64,000 nt of DNA, taken from Cytophagales bacterium. Lineage in GTDB: Bacteria; Bacteroidota; Bacteroidia; Cytophagales; Thermoflexibacteraceae. The notes below the pieces were generated by a model, which saw nothing but the letters and a program-made list of their open reading frames with translations, made no database searches and was not told where the DNA came from. The stretch spans positions 1-64,000 of the forward strand of contig REAZ01000019.1 of assembly GCA_004294445.1 (NCBI GenBank), in the 5' to 3' direction. Both the position numbers and the translations under genes were made by a program. The stretch's first letter is position 1. Each line of letters opens with the position of its first letter. Positions 44,552 through 52,349 of this stretch are shown one piece after another.

Positions 44552-45766
44552 ATGAATACAGCTTTTTTTATTGCAAAACGCTATTTATTTTCGAAAAAGA
44601 AAAAGAATTTTATCAATATTATCTCTACCATCTCGGTTGGCGGCGTGGCTGTAGGCACGATGGCTCTCGTGATAGTAATGGCTGTTTTCAACGGCTTGCA
44701 AGATTTTACCATGAATCTGTATGCCTCTCATAACCCCGAAATCCGAATCGTAGCCAAAGAGGGGAAATCTTTTGAGGTAAATGACTCACTCTTAAGCAAA
44801 ATTAGGCAGATAGAGGGCGTAAAAATACTTACCGAAGTTATCGAAGACAACGCTTTTGTGAACTATGGCGAAAATCAGATGGCAGTAAACGTAAAAGGTG
44901 TAAGCGATAACTTTGTAGAACAGTATCAAATAGGCGAAGGGCAACTCATGAGCGGTAAATTGCTCGTAAAGAAAAATGAAACTGCCTACGCACTCATTGG
45001 CGTGGGTGTGCAGGTACAGTTAGGCGTTGTAGTCCAAGACGATATGAAACCGTTGATGTTTTTATATCCTCGCAAGCAGAAAAAAATCAGTTTGGACATG
45101 AATAGTGCCATCATCAGAAAGGCTATTCTTCCTTCGGGTGTGCTTAATATAGACCAATACTTCAACAATTCCAACGTATTAGTCCCTATAGAGTTTGCCG
45201 AAGAACTCATGCTTTACGGCAGCAGACGTACCTCTTTGGAGGTAAAAACCAACAATCTCGCACTCGTAGGCAAGGTGCAACAAGCATTGGAAATACTACT
45301 CGGCAGCCAATTTTCAATCAAAAATAGGGAGGAGCAACAAGAAAGCATTTTGCGTGCTACTCGCATAGAAAGGCTTTTTGTCTTTATCACTTTTGCACTG
45401 ATTTTGGGTATTGCCTCTATCAATATTTTCTTTTCTTTAGCCATGCTCGCTATAGAAAAACAAAAAGACATTGCTATTTTGTTTTCTATGGGTGCAAGCA
45501 GGCAACTTGTCAAAAAAATATTTCTCATGGAAGGCAGCCTTATTGCCTTTATAGGCACTTTCATTGGGCTTGTTGGAGGCTTGGCGTTGTGCTTTGTGCA
45601 ACAAGAATTTGAAATTATCCCCCTTAGCCAGATGCAAGCCTACCCCGTCAAAGTAGTTTGGACTGACCTGATTTATGTAGTCCTCACTATTACAGTGATT
45701 ACCTTCATGGCATCTTATGCCCCTGCGCGCACCGCCGCCAAAATAAACATGAGCGAGCAGTTATAA
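44552..45766 (+). CDS. LolC/LolE-type ABC transporter permease (FtsX family)
   Basis: 404 aa from ATG 44552; a TTG six bases upstream is less likely. The topology of one N-terminal helix (about 22-48), a large periplasmic MacB/LolE-like domain and three C-terminal helices (about 270-400) fits LolC/E. Typical motifs are AKRYLFSKKKKNFINIIS at the start and ARRIERLFV-like RATRIERLFVFITFALILG before the last helices, and FLMEGSLIAFIGTFIGLVGG. In the Lol pathway it extracts lipoproteins to the outer membrane, with ATPase LolD, which is not in the window. A general FtsX-type role remains possible. Confidence 0.85.
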   Translation: MNTAFFIAKRYLFSKKKKNFINIISTISVGGVAVGTMALVIVMAVFNGLQDFTMNLYASHNPEIRIVAKEGKSFEVNDSLLSKIRQIEGVKILTEVIEDNAFVNYGENQMAVNVKGVSDNFVEQYQIGEGQLMSGKLLVKKNETAYALIGVGVQVQLGVVVQDDMKPLMFLYPRKQKKISLDMNSAIIRKAILPSGVLNIDQYFNNSNVLVPIEFAEELMLYGSRRTSLEVKTNNLALVGKVQQALEILLGSQFSIKNREEQQESILRATRIERLFVFITFALILGIASINIFFSLAMLAIEKQKDIAILFSMGASRQLVKKIFLMEGSLIAFIGTFIGLVGGLALCFVQQEFEIIPLSQMQAYPVKVVWTDLIYVVLTITVITFMASYAPARTAAKINMSEQL

Positions 45767-45777
45767 GTGTATGAAAA

Positions 45778-46230
45778 TTAAGATTTCAGCCAAGTAATAG
45801 CGTCTTCTTCATCTACAAAGTCTATGATAGGGTACTGGTTGGGTAGTTTCATGTCCAAATACTCCCCAAATACCTGCTCAACTGATAAGCTTGAGATAAA
45901 CTCGGCAGGGACAATGTGAGCATACTTTTTCAAGCCCATCTCTACCCAAGCCCTATTAAGTAGGTTTGCCATCCATAACTGCTCATCAGGAGAAATGATG
46001 TATAAAAAATTGATACATCTATCAAATAAATATGTAAACTTACACTGCTGACTCACTTTGAGCCATACTTCCATTTCTTGGATAAATTCCTCTGCCTGCA
46101 TATTTTCGGTAGAGATAAACCAGTCAGAATAAAGTATTTCCGTAGATGATTGGTAAATATGTTTGCTATACTTTGATTGGTACAACACTATGCAATTTTC
46201 AATTTTCAACTTTCCTATTTCTTCTATCAT
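45778..46230 (-). CDS. STAS/SpoIIAA-like hypothetical protein (150 aa)
   Basis: 150 aa without signal peptide. An N-terminal beta part (IENCIVLYQ) is followed by EFIQEMEVWLKVSQQCKF and the segment MGLKKYAHIVPAEFISSLSVEQVFGE, which resembles Bacteroidota STAS-like proteins of unknown role. The C-terminus IDFVDEEDAITWLKS is typical of this group. The phosphorylatable Ser of classic anti-sigma antagonists is not evident. It is convergent with the permease and downstream of a kinase-fold gene in the same direction. Confidence 0.65.
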   Translation of the reverse strand: MIEEIGKLKIENCIVLYQSKYSKHIYQSSTEILYSDWFISTENMQAEEFIQEMEVWLKVSQQCKFTYLFDRCINFLYIISPDEQLWMANLLNRAWVEMGLKKYAHIVPAEFISSLSVEQVFGEYLDMKLPNQYPIIDFVDEEDAITWLKS

Positions 46231-46237
46231 GGTAAAA

Positions 46238-46303
46238 AGTTAAAATAAATCTGATAACTCAACTATCTAAAGTTAAAAGGTCTGATAAAGTTAAAATAAA
46301 TCT
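46238..46303. repeat. Two 15-bp direct repeats upstream of the STAS-like gene
   Basis: AGTTAAAATAAATCT occurs at 46238-46252 and 46289-46303, with a shorter AAAGTTAAAAGGTCTGATAA between them; both lie in the gap upstream of the leftward 150-residue gene and might be a regulator-binding array. Confidence 0.5.
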
Positions 46304-46334
46304 TTACAAAACAATCTATATTCGCTTTATTATT

Positions 46335-47390
46335 TCACCTAAATAATTGTTTCAGACTTTCCTTCAGCACATCACCCATAGAGTTCGCCCTCAGAAACTT
46401 GGTATTCTTATAGTGCTGGGCAAGTTCTTCTTTGAGGTTGCTTACGTGTGCCATAGGTGCTATTTGGTCGGGAATCATCGCCCCCATCACGTCACGCAGC
46501 AAGTAGCGGGACGCACGCAATCTGTTGGCTATGAGGGTACGCTCCTCAAGCTGATATTGGCGTACACTCTCATAGGTAAGTACCTCAAAACCAATATCTA
46601 AAATGGCTTGGTTTTGCTTGTAATACTGTGGTAAATACACATTTTTTCTGCCCTCATACGATTGTTGGTCAAAATCAATAGAGCGAATGCGGTAGTGCAT
46701 CTCCTCGAAATCGGGGGTAGTATCCACCACAAAATTGCTGGAGTGCATATCGCCCAAAAGCCGCACAAAACACCGTTCATTAAACTTGATAAACTCCTTA
46801 GCAAGGCGTATTTTATTCACTTCGCCATTTATTACATTATTTTTAATGAATTGGTCGCCCGGAATACCTATGATATGCTCCTCTATGAGTGTATCCTTAT
46901 GAACCATATAGCGTACCCTATTTGGCGACATAATATCCTCTAATTCAAGCCCGTAAATGCGTGATGCGTCTGCAACTTTTACATAAAAATAGTCAAAATT
47001 ATCGTTTATCTTATTGACTATCCGCACCCGATACGGGCGCGTATTTCCGTAAGTACATACATCAATCCTATCTACCATGAGGTGTTCCATGAGCGAAATA
47101 TTGCCATCTATTTTGAGTATAGCGTATATTTTTTTAAGGCTACTGAAGATATACTCTCGGTCGCTTTGCGAATAATAAACACTAAGCCAAAGAGTATCCT
47201 CTCCTTTGCGGTCATAAAGGGTAACAGCACTCGTATAGCGGGCAAGGTCTTGATACTGAATAGGAATAGCCGTTTCTCTGCCATGTTTGTGAAGGAAACG
47301 GCGAAGTTTATCCCCGATACGGTAGGGTATCTTTTTTTTGCTAATGATTGCCACTCTATTAATTTTTCTAAATTTGATAAAATTAATCAT
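46335..47390 (-). CDS. Kinase-fold (aminoglycoside-phosphotransferase/protein-kinase-like) protein of unknown role
   Basis: 351 aa, cytoplasmic. It carries a plausible set of kinase motifs: FYVKVAD (K138, ATP-binding Lys), IEEHIIGIPG (hinge), LLGDMHSSNFVVD (D214 and N219, catalytic loop) and RSIDFDQQS (D239, metal-binding). It does not match a named family I know. The long N-terminus (1-130) has no recognised fold. The C-terminal 90 residues are helical. Divergent from the PIG-L deacetylase gene. It could be a small-molecule or protein kinase; a plausible substrate is not suggested by its neighbours, though the downstream STAS-like gene is of interest. Confidence 0.7.
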   Translation of the reverse strand: MINFIKFRKINRVAIISKKKIPYRIGDKLRRFLHKHGRETAIPIQYQDLARYTSAVTLYDRKGEDTLWLSVYYSQSDREYIFSSLKKIYAILKIDGNISLMEHLMVDRIDVCTYGNTRPYRVRIVNKINDNFDYFYVKVADASRIYGLELEDIMSPNRVRYMVHKDTLIEEHIIGIPGDQFIKNNVINGEVNKIRLAKEFIKFNERCFVRLLGDMHSSNFVVDTTPDFEEMHYRIRSIDFDQQSYEGRKNVYLPQYYKQNQAILDIGFEVLTYESVRQYQLEERTLIANRLRASRYLLRDVMGAMIPDQIAPMAHVSNLKEELAQHYKNTKFLRANSMGDVLKESLKQLFR

Positions 47391-47413
47391 ATTTTTGGGA
47401 AAACTAATTTCGT

Positions 47414-48280
47414 ATGAAAAAAATATTTCGCTTGATGCTCGGCTTCTTTGTCTTGATAATAGTGCTATTGATAGGTTTTATCTTCTTCATTAAGCATAAA
47501 TTAAATTATAACAATGCACCAATCACAGTGCATCAAAGTTTTCCTTTGGCAGGAGAAAAAAATATAATTATGTGCCTTTTCCCACATCCTGATGATGAAA
47601 TATCTGTAGCGGGTACGCTCTATAAACTCAGCCAGAACACTAATAATCAGCTTGTTGGGGTTTATCTGACCAGAGGCGAAGCAGGCAGCACAGGAGGCTT
47701 AGTAGCCAAAGAAGATTTGGGAAGGGAGCGTTCAAAAGAATTGGAAAATGCAGGAAAAATAGTGGGCTACGGGGCGTTGGAAATATTTGACTTCCCTGAT
47801 AGCGGCTTACCAAATACCGACTCCACCGCCATAAAAACAGAAATGTTGCGAATGATTTACAAATATAAACCTAATATTATTATCTCTTTTGATGACAAAG
47901 CGGGGCTTTACGGACACAAAGACCACATAGTTACCAGCAAACTCATACAGCATATTTTTAGGGAAAATGCAACCGTAGATAGTTTCCCTATTCGCCAACT
48001 TTACTGCCCTACCCTCTCCGAAGGAATGTTGGGAATAGCTCTTTCTATGTCAAGCACTTTTAAGAAAAATTACCCAAAAGACCCTTCCAAAGGCTTACCT
48101 GCGGCATCCTTTGCGGTAGAAATAAGTTCGGTAGGCGATAAAAAACTACAAGCTATCCAAGCCCACCGCACCCAAAAAAGCACCTTTACTGACGTATTCC
48201 CTCTGCACGACAAAGTATCTCCACATTTTTACTTTTATCTATTTGACAGAGAGTATTTTGCGTTGCTTCAGAAACGGTAA
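47414..48280 (+). CDS. PIG-L family deacetylase
   Basis: 288 aa, zinc-dependent N-acetyl-sugar deacetylase fold. An N-terminal membrane anchor (about 5-26) places the catalytic domain outside the cytoplasm. Zinc and catalytic residues: PHPDDE near residue 57 (H, D, D) and GHKDH near 172. YLTRGEAGS is a typical substrate loop. Family members act on GlcNAc-type conjugates (e.g. GlcNAc-PI, mycothiol/bacillithiol precursors); the substrate here is unknown. The promoter box TATTTTTG (47390-47397) lies just upstream and overlaps the start of the divergent gene. Confidence 0.92.
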   Translation: MKKIFRLMLGFFVLIIVLLIGFIFFIKHKLNYNNAPITVHQSFPLAGEKNIIMCLFPHPDDEISVAGTLYKLSQNTNNQLVGVYLTRGEAGSTGGLVAKEDLGRERSKELENAGKIVGYGALEIFDFPDSGLPNTDSTAIKTEMLRMIYKYKPNIIISFDDKAGLYGHKDHIVTSKLIQHIFRENATVDSFPIRQLYCPTLSEGMLGIALSMSSTFKKNYPKDPSKGLPAASFAVEISSVGDKKLQAIQAHRTQKSTFTDVFPLHDKVSPHFYFYLFDREYFALLQKR

Positions 48281-48290
48281 AAAGCACATT

Positions 48291-48334
48291 ATTTTAGCTG
48301 GTATTTTGAGCGTAGCCCTGATACCAGCTAAAAT
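48291..48334. terminator. Bidirectional terminator between PIG-L and yqeY
   Basis: A perfect 14-bp stem, ATTTTAGCTGGTAT (48291-48304) with 48321-48334, and a 16-base loop lie between two convergent genes, with A/T-rich ends on both sides. Confidence 0.8.
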
Positions 48335-48345
48335 TTACAAAAATG

Positions 48346-48795
48346 TTAGCCCAATAGCGATTTGACTGTTTCTGATATTTTCTTACCATCTGCCAGCCCT
48401 GCCAATTCCTTGCTTGCTACGCCCATCACTTTGCCCATGTCTTTGGCGGAGGTAGCTCCTACACGGGCAACAATTTCTTGCAATTTTGCCTTTAACTCAT
48501 CATCAGAGAGAGCTTTTGGCAGAAACTGCTCGATGATTGCCAATTCATCTAACTCTTTCTTGAGCAAATCTTCTCTGTTTTGCTGCTTGTAGATTTCTGC
48601 CGAGTCTTTCCTCTGCTTTGCTGCTTTGGTTAGCAACTTCATCTCCTCGTCAGTAGAGAGGTCGCCGCTTTTCCCCTCTGCCGTTTCTGCCAAGAGAATC
48701 AACGACTTAATAGCCCTTAGTGCGCGCAATCCATCTTGGTCTTTTGCTTTCATTGCCGTTTTGATTGCCTCGTCTATTTGTGTTTTTAAACTCAT
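48346..48795 (-). CDS. yqeY: GatB/YqeY domain protein
   Basis: 149 aa from ATG 48795 (MSLKTQIDEAIKTAMKAKD). The YqeY family is related to the C-terminal tRNA-binding domain of GatB; the LRALRAIKS, QLEK-like EQFLPKALSDDELKAKL and MGKVMGVASKELAGLADGKKI segments are typical. A role in tRNA-dependent amidation is presumed for the domain but not proven for the stand-alone protein. It lies 31 bases downstream of the thiolase gene. Confidence 0.93.
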   Translation of the reverse strand: MSLKTQIDEAIKTAMKAKDQDGLRALRAIKSLILLAETAEGKSGDLSTDEEMKLLTKAAKQRKDSAEIYKQQNREDLLKKELDELAIIEQFLPKALSDDELKAKLQEIVARVGATSAKDMGKVMGVASKELAGLADGKKISETVKSLLG

Positions 48796-48826
48796 AAAAA
48801 ATAGTTGTCTTATAAATAATTGAATA

Positions 48827-50005
48827 TTAAATTTTCTCAATGACTATAGCAGAAGCACCGCCACCGCCGTTGCAGATAGCTGCCAAGCCATATTTACCGC
48901 CTTTCTGGTGTAGTACGTTGGTAAGTGTCGTTACTATCCTTGCGCCAGAGCAGCCAAGCGGATGCCCTAATGCTACCGCACCGCCGAATACATTTACTTT
49001 TCCGCTGTCAAACCCCATGATTTTATTGAAAGCCAAAGTAACTACTGCAAACGCCTCATTTACTTCGCAATAGTCTATCTGTGAGGTAGTTAAACCCGCC
49101 AATTTCAAAGCTTTTGGAGCAGCCAAAGTAGGGGCAGTAGTGAACCATTCTGGCTCGTGGGCGGCATCTGCAAAAGAAACAATGCGCGCCAAGGGCGTAA
49201 GTCCGAGTTCTTTGACTTTTTCGCCACTCATCACGAGCAATGCCGAAGCACCGTCATTGATGGTAGAAGCATTGGCAGCAGTTACAGAGCCATCTTTGGT
49301 AAATACGGGCTTTAATGCAGGAATTTTGCTGAAGTCCACGTTCTTATATTCCTCGTCCTCTACTAGGCTGATAGGGTCGCCTTTTCGCTGCGGCACAGCT
49401 ACGGGTACAATTTCATTTTTGAAAGCACCACTTTCTGTAGCTGCTGCTGCTCGTTTATAAGACTGAATAGCAAAGGCATCTTGTTCCTCCCTGCTAATTT
49501 CATATTTTTTTGCGGTGCTATCGCCCGAAATGCCCATTGCAGTCTTGTTATAAGCATCGGTCAAGCCGTCAAATGCCAATCCATCTATGAGTTCAGCATT
49601 GCCATATTTATACCCAAAACGCGCTTTTGGGATATAATAAGGCACATTACTCATGCTTTCCATGCCACCCGCTATCATGATGTCTGCGCCGCCCGTCATG
49701 ATATTTTGAGCAGCAAGCATGATAGCTTTCATGCCCGAAGCACATACTTTGTTGATGGTCGTGCAGGGGGTATGCTTGCTCAAGCCTGCAAAAAGTGCTG
49801 CTTGTCGGGCGGGAGCCTGCCCCAATCCCGCAGAAAGGACATTCCCAAAATATGCCTCATTGACCAAATTGGGGTCAATGCCCGCCTTTTCTATTGCTCC
49901 TCTGATGGCAATAGACCCAAGTTGGGGGGCTGTGAAACTTGAAAGCACGCCGCCAAAACTGCCCATAGGCGTTCTTACCGCTGAAACTATATATACTTCT
50001 TTCAT
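48827..50005 (-). CDS. Acetyl-CoA C-acyltransferase (thiolase)
   Basis: 392 aa thiolase condensing or cleaving acyl-CoA and acetyl-CoA. Acyl-enzyme C88 is in [10 protein letters not shown]; the active-site His is in [11 protein letters not shown] and the second Cys in CNGGGGASA, all intact. The N-terminus [16 protein letters not shown] is that of the biosynthetic/acetoacetyl-CoA type, but degradative action is possible. Same strand as the uxaA-family gene (56 bases downstream of it) and yqeY. Confidence 0.94.
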   Translation of the reverse strand: MKEVYIVSAVRTPMGSFGGVLSSFTAPQLGSIAIRGAIEKAGIDPNLVNEAYFGNVLSAGLGQAPARQAALFAGLSKHTPCTTINKVCASGMKAIMLAAQNIMTGGADIMIAGGMESMSNVPYYIPKARFGYKYGNAELIDGLAFDGLTDAYNKTAMGISGDSTAKKYEISREEQDAFAIQSYKRAAAATESGAFKNEIVPVAVPQRKGDPISLVEDEEYKNVDFSKIPALKPVFTKDGSVTAANASTINDGASALLVMSGEKVKELGLTPLARIVSFADAAHEPEWFTTAPTLAAPKALKLAGLTTSQIDYCEVNEAFAVVTLAFNKIMGFDSGKVNVFGGAVALGHPLGCSGARIVTTLTNVLHQKGGKYGLAAICNGGGGASAIVIEKI

Positions 50006-50061
50006 TGATGTTATTGGTTATTAACTATTTATAAATTATGAGTTATAAATCATGGCTTTTT

Positions 50062-51714
50062 TTATAAAGAAACGCCTCTTTTCCAAGGAATAAAGTCGTC
50101 CTGCCCAAGGGCAACCGCTTTCGGTATGATTTCGCCGCTTGCTACTTTGATGATAAATTCTAAGATTTCTTCGCCTTTGCTCTCTATCGTGTCCTCTCCC
50201 GCAATGATAGTCCCCGAATCAATGTCTATAATGTCGCTCATTTTTTTGTAGAGCGTTGTATTGCTCGAGATTTTGATAGTAGGTGCTACAGGATTGCCCG
50301 TTGGTGTGCCTAACCCTGTTGTAAACAAGATAATGTTCGCTCCAGAACCTGCCAAAGCCGTAGTGGACTCTACGTCATTACCTGGTGTGCAGAGTAGATT
50401 TAGCCCTGCTTCAGTAGCTTTTTCGGTATAGTCCAGCACCGCTACTACAGGGGAAGTTCCACCTTTTTTGGCTGCCCCTGCTGACTTGATAGCATCTGTA
50501 ATGAGTCCGTCTTTAATATTGCCCGGTGATGGATTCATGTCAAAACCCGAACCGACCGCTAAGGCTCTTTCGTTGTAGGTTTTCATCAGGTAGGCAAATT
50601 TGCTTGCTACTTCATCGTTTACGCATCTATCCAAAAGTTCCTGCTCTACACCACAAAGTTCGGGAAACTCCGAAAGCATTGTGATGCCGCCCAAACTCGC
50701 AAGCAAATCAGAAGTATGCCCTATAGCAGGGTTAGCAGAAATGCCCGAAAATCCGTCAGAGCCGCCGCACTCCAATCCTAACACAAGTTTGCTTAGGGGA
50801 GCGGGCTTGCGAACTATCTCATTTGCCTGAATAAGACCTACAAAAGTCTTTTTCACCGCTTCGGAAACAAAGTCTTTTTCCGACTTACTCTCCTGCTGCC
50901 CAAGTACGTACATAGGTTTCGAAAAATTTTTATCACGCTTTGCAATTTCACTTTTCAAAATATCGACTTGTGCGTGCTGGCATCCCAAACTCAATACGGT
51001 AACTCCCGCTACGTTAGGGTGCGTGATGTAGCCCGCTAACAAAGCACAAAGAGCATCGGAATCTTGGCGCGTGCCACCGCAGCCGCCCTCATGCGTAAGG
51101 AACTTAATGCCATCTACATTGGGGAAAACTCTGTAGGCTTTGGTCTGCTCGGCAGTCATCAGAATATCGGCACTGAGCAAGTCAGCCTCTCCCCTACCCT
51201 CTTGGTGCATTTTCACCAAACTTTTCACGTCCAGATGATAACGCTGCCCCATCGCATAGCCAAGTTCTTTCATCAAAGCCTCTTTGACCATATTGATATT
51301 GCGATTTTCGCAAAATACCAAAGGCACTAAAAGCCAATAGTTGGCTGTGCCTACGCTGCCATCTGCCCTATGATAGCCCATAAAAGTACGAGATTTAAAC
51401 TTCTCAATATCAGGCGACTGCCATGCTATTTTCTGGGTTTTCTCCTTGAAATCTTGGGAGGAATGTTTTATATTTTGGGTAGAAATTACGCCCCCCTGCG
51501 GAATAAATTGGGTTGCCTTGCCTACCAAAACGCCATACATCACTATCTGGTCATTCACTGCAAAATCTCGTGTGGCAAACTTATGCTTGGCAGGAATATT
51601 CTCCGCCAACTTGTAAGTAATCCCTTCATAGTCAATCGTTTCATCTGCCTTCAAATCTGCTAAGGCAACGATAACATTGTCTTGGGGGTGAATTTTTAAT
51701 GCTTTTTGTTTCAT
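50062..51714 (-). CDS. uxaA: UxaA-family (altronate/galactarate-type) dehydratase
   Basis: 550 aa, a normal length for single-chain altronate dehydratase, which makes 2-keto-3-deoxygluconate. The N-terminal SAF-like domain is at about 1-95. The C-terminal hydrolyase domain has GGCGGTRQD, then LECGGSDGFSGISANPAIG, the metal/substrate motifs of the family, and LLCTPGNDVESTTALAGSGANI. The symbol is by family; the true sugar acid could differ. It is followed (upstream in transcription) by a DUF4834 gene only 3 bases away, so those two are co-transcribed. Confidence 0.88.
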   Translation of the reverse strand: MKQKALKIHPQDNVIVALADLKADETIDYEGITYKLAENIPAKHKFATRDFAVNDQIVMYGVLVGKATQFIPQGGVISTQNIKHSSQDFKEKTQKIAWQSPDIEKFKSRTFMGYHRADGSVGTANYWLLVPLVFCENRNINMVKEALMKELGYAMGQRYHLDVKSLVKMHQEGRGEADLLSADILMTAEQTKAYRVFPNVDGIKFLTHEGGCGGTRQDSDALCALLAGYITHPNVAGVTVLSLGCQHAQVDILKSEIAKRDKNFSKPMYVLGQQESKSEKDFVSEAVKKTFVGLIQANEIVRKPAPLSKLVLGLECGGSDGFSGISANPAIGHTSDLLASLGGITMLSEFPELCGVEQELLDRCVNDEVASKFAYLMKTYNERALAVGSGFDMNPSPGNIKDGLITDAIKSAGAAKKGGTSPVVAVLDYTEKATEAGLNLLCTPGNDVESTTALAGSGANIILFTTGLGTPTGNPVAPTIKISSNTTLYKKMSDIIDIDSGTIIAGEDTIESKGEEILEFIIKVASGEIIPKAVALGQDDFIPWKRGVSL

Positions 51715-51717
51715 TTT

Positions 51718-51969
51718 TTATTTGACTTCTTCGTAATCGATATAATCTCCGTCCGAAAAATCTTTGCGATTCTTTTTCCCTGTCGTATAAATATTGATGT
51801 CATTTGCCTTGTCCTGATACTCAGGCTTAGGCGGCTGATTTTGTTGCTTTTGCTTGGCTATCGCATCGCCTACCCCCGCAATCACGCGCGCAATCTGATA
51901 CACTTTTCGCCCAAAGCGATACACCACATAGCCAATAATGCCGAAAATAAGAAGAAATTTTAGTATCAC
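51718..51969 (-). CDS. DUF4834-family small membrane protein
   Basis: 83 aa with one N-terminal transmembrane helix (about 2-20: FLLIFGIIGYVVYRFG) and a polar cytoplasmic tail ending KDFSDGDYIDYEEVK, the hallmark C-terminal of DUF4834 proteins in Bacteroidota. No known function. It abuts the uxaA-family gene. Confidence 0.85.
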   Translation of the reverse strand: MILKFLLIFGIIGYVVYRFGRKVYQIARVIAGVGDAIAKQKQQNQPPKPEYQDKANDINIYTTGKKNRKDFSDGDYIDYEEVK

Positions 51970-52024
51970 CGAATTATAAATTTTGAGGGTTTAGAGTTTT
52001 TGTTTTTTGTGTTATTACTAATAT

Positions 52025-52123
52025 CTAATTTTTAAATTTAGAAAAATAACCATCATTTGCAACATTCTGTAAATCTTCAATGGTAAGTTGATAAATGATT
52101 TTGTCAAGGTCTTGTATTTGCAT
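52025..52123 (-). CDS. Possible 32-residue ORF
   Basis: ATG 52123 to TAG 52025 encodes a 32-residue peptide beginning MQIQDLDKIIYQLTIEDLQ and ending NVANDGYFSKFKN. It has coding-like composition with IYQLTIEDLQ resembling the start of a longer protein. It may be the remaining N-terminus of a lost gene or chance. The surrounding 51970-52349 holds no larger gene but does contain an imperfect palindrome. Confidence 0.3.
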   Translation of the reverse strand: MQIQDLDKIIYQLTIEDLQNVANDGYFSKFKN

Positions 52124-52139
52124 AAATTTAAAACACTTG

Positions 52140-52227
52140 GAACACGGATTTTACAGATTTAACAGGTTTTTACGAATACAATATAAAAATCTGTGTTTTA
52201 TCCGTTCAATCCGTATCATCTGTGTTC
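52140..52227. repeat. Imperfect GGATT/ATCCG palindrome
   Basis: The left arm starts GAACACGGATTTTACAGATT and the right arm ends CCGTATCATCTGTGTTC, its near inverse. Each arm contains repeating GGATT/AATCC-type units about 10-12 bases apart. It is a common class of intergenic repeat in Bacteroidota genomes (general knowledge). No gene is encoded. Confidence 0.6.
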
Positions 52228-52349
52228 TATTATTTTTGTTTCAAATGAAAAATAATTTCCGAATAGGCTGATGTTTTTTTGCGTTCTATTCTACAAAAAT
52301 AAAAATAAATTACTAATTTTCCGTTAATGTTCTACACAATCTAAAAAAA

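Noticed and set aside
49481-49942. 153-residue plus-strand ORF inside the thiolase gene
   Set aside because: Shadow frame opposite conserved thiolase motifs.
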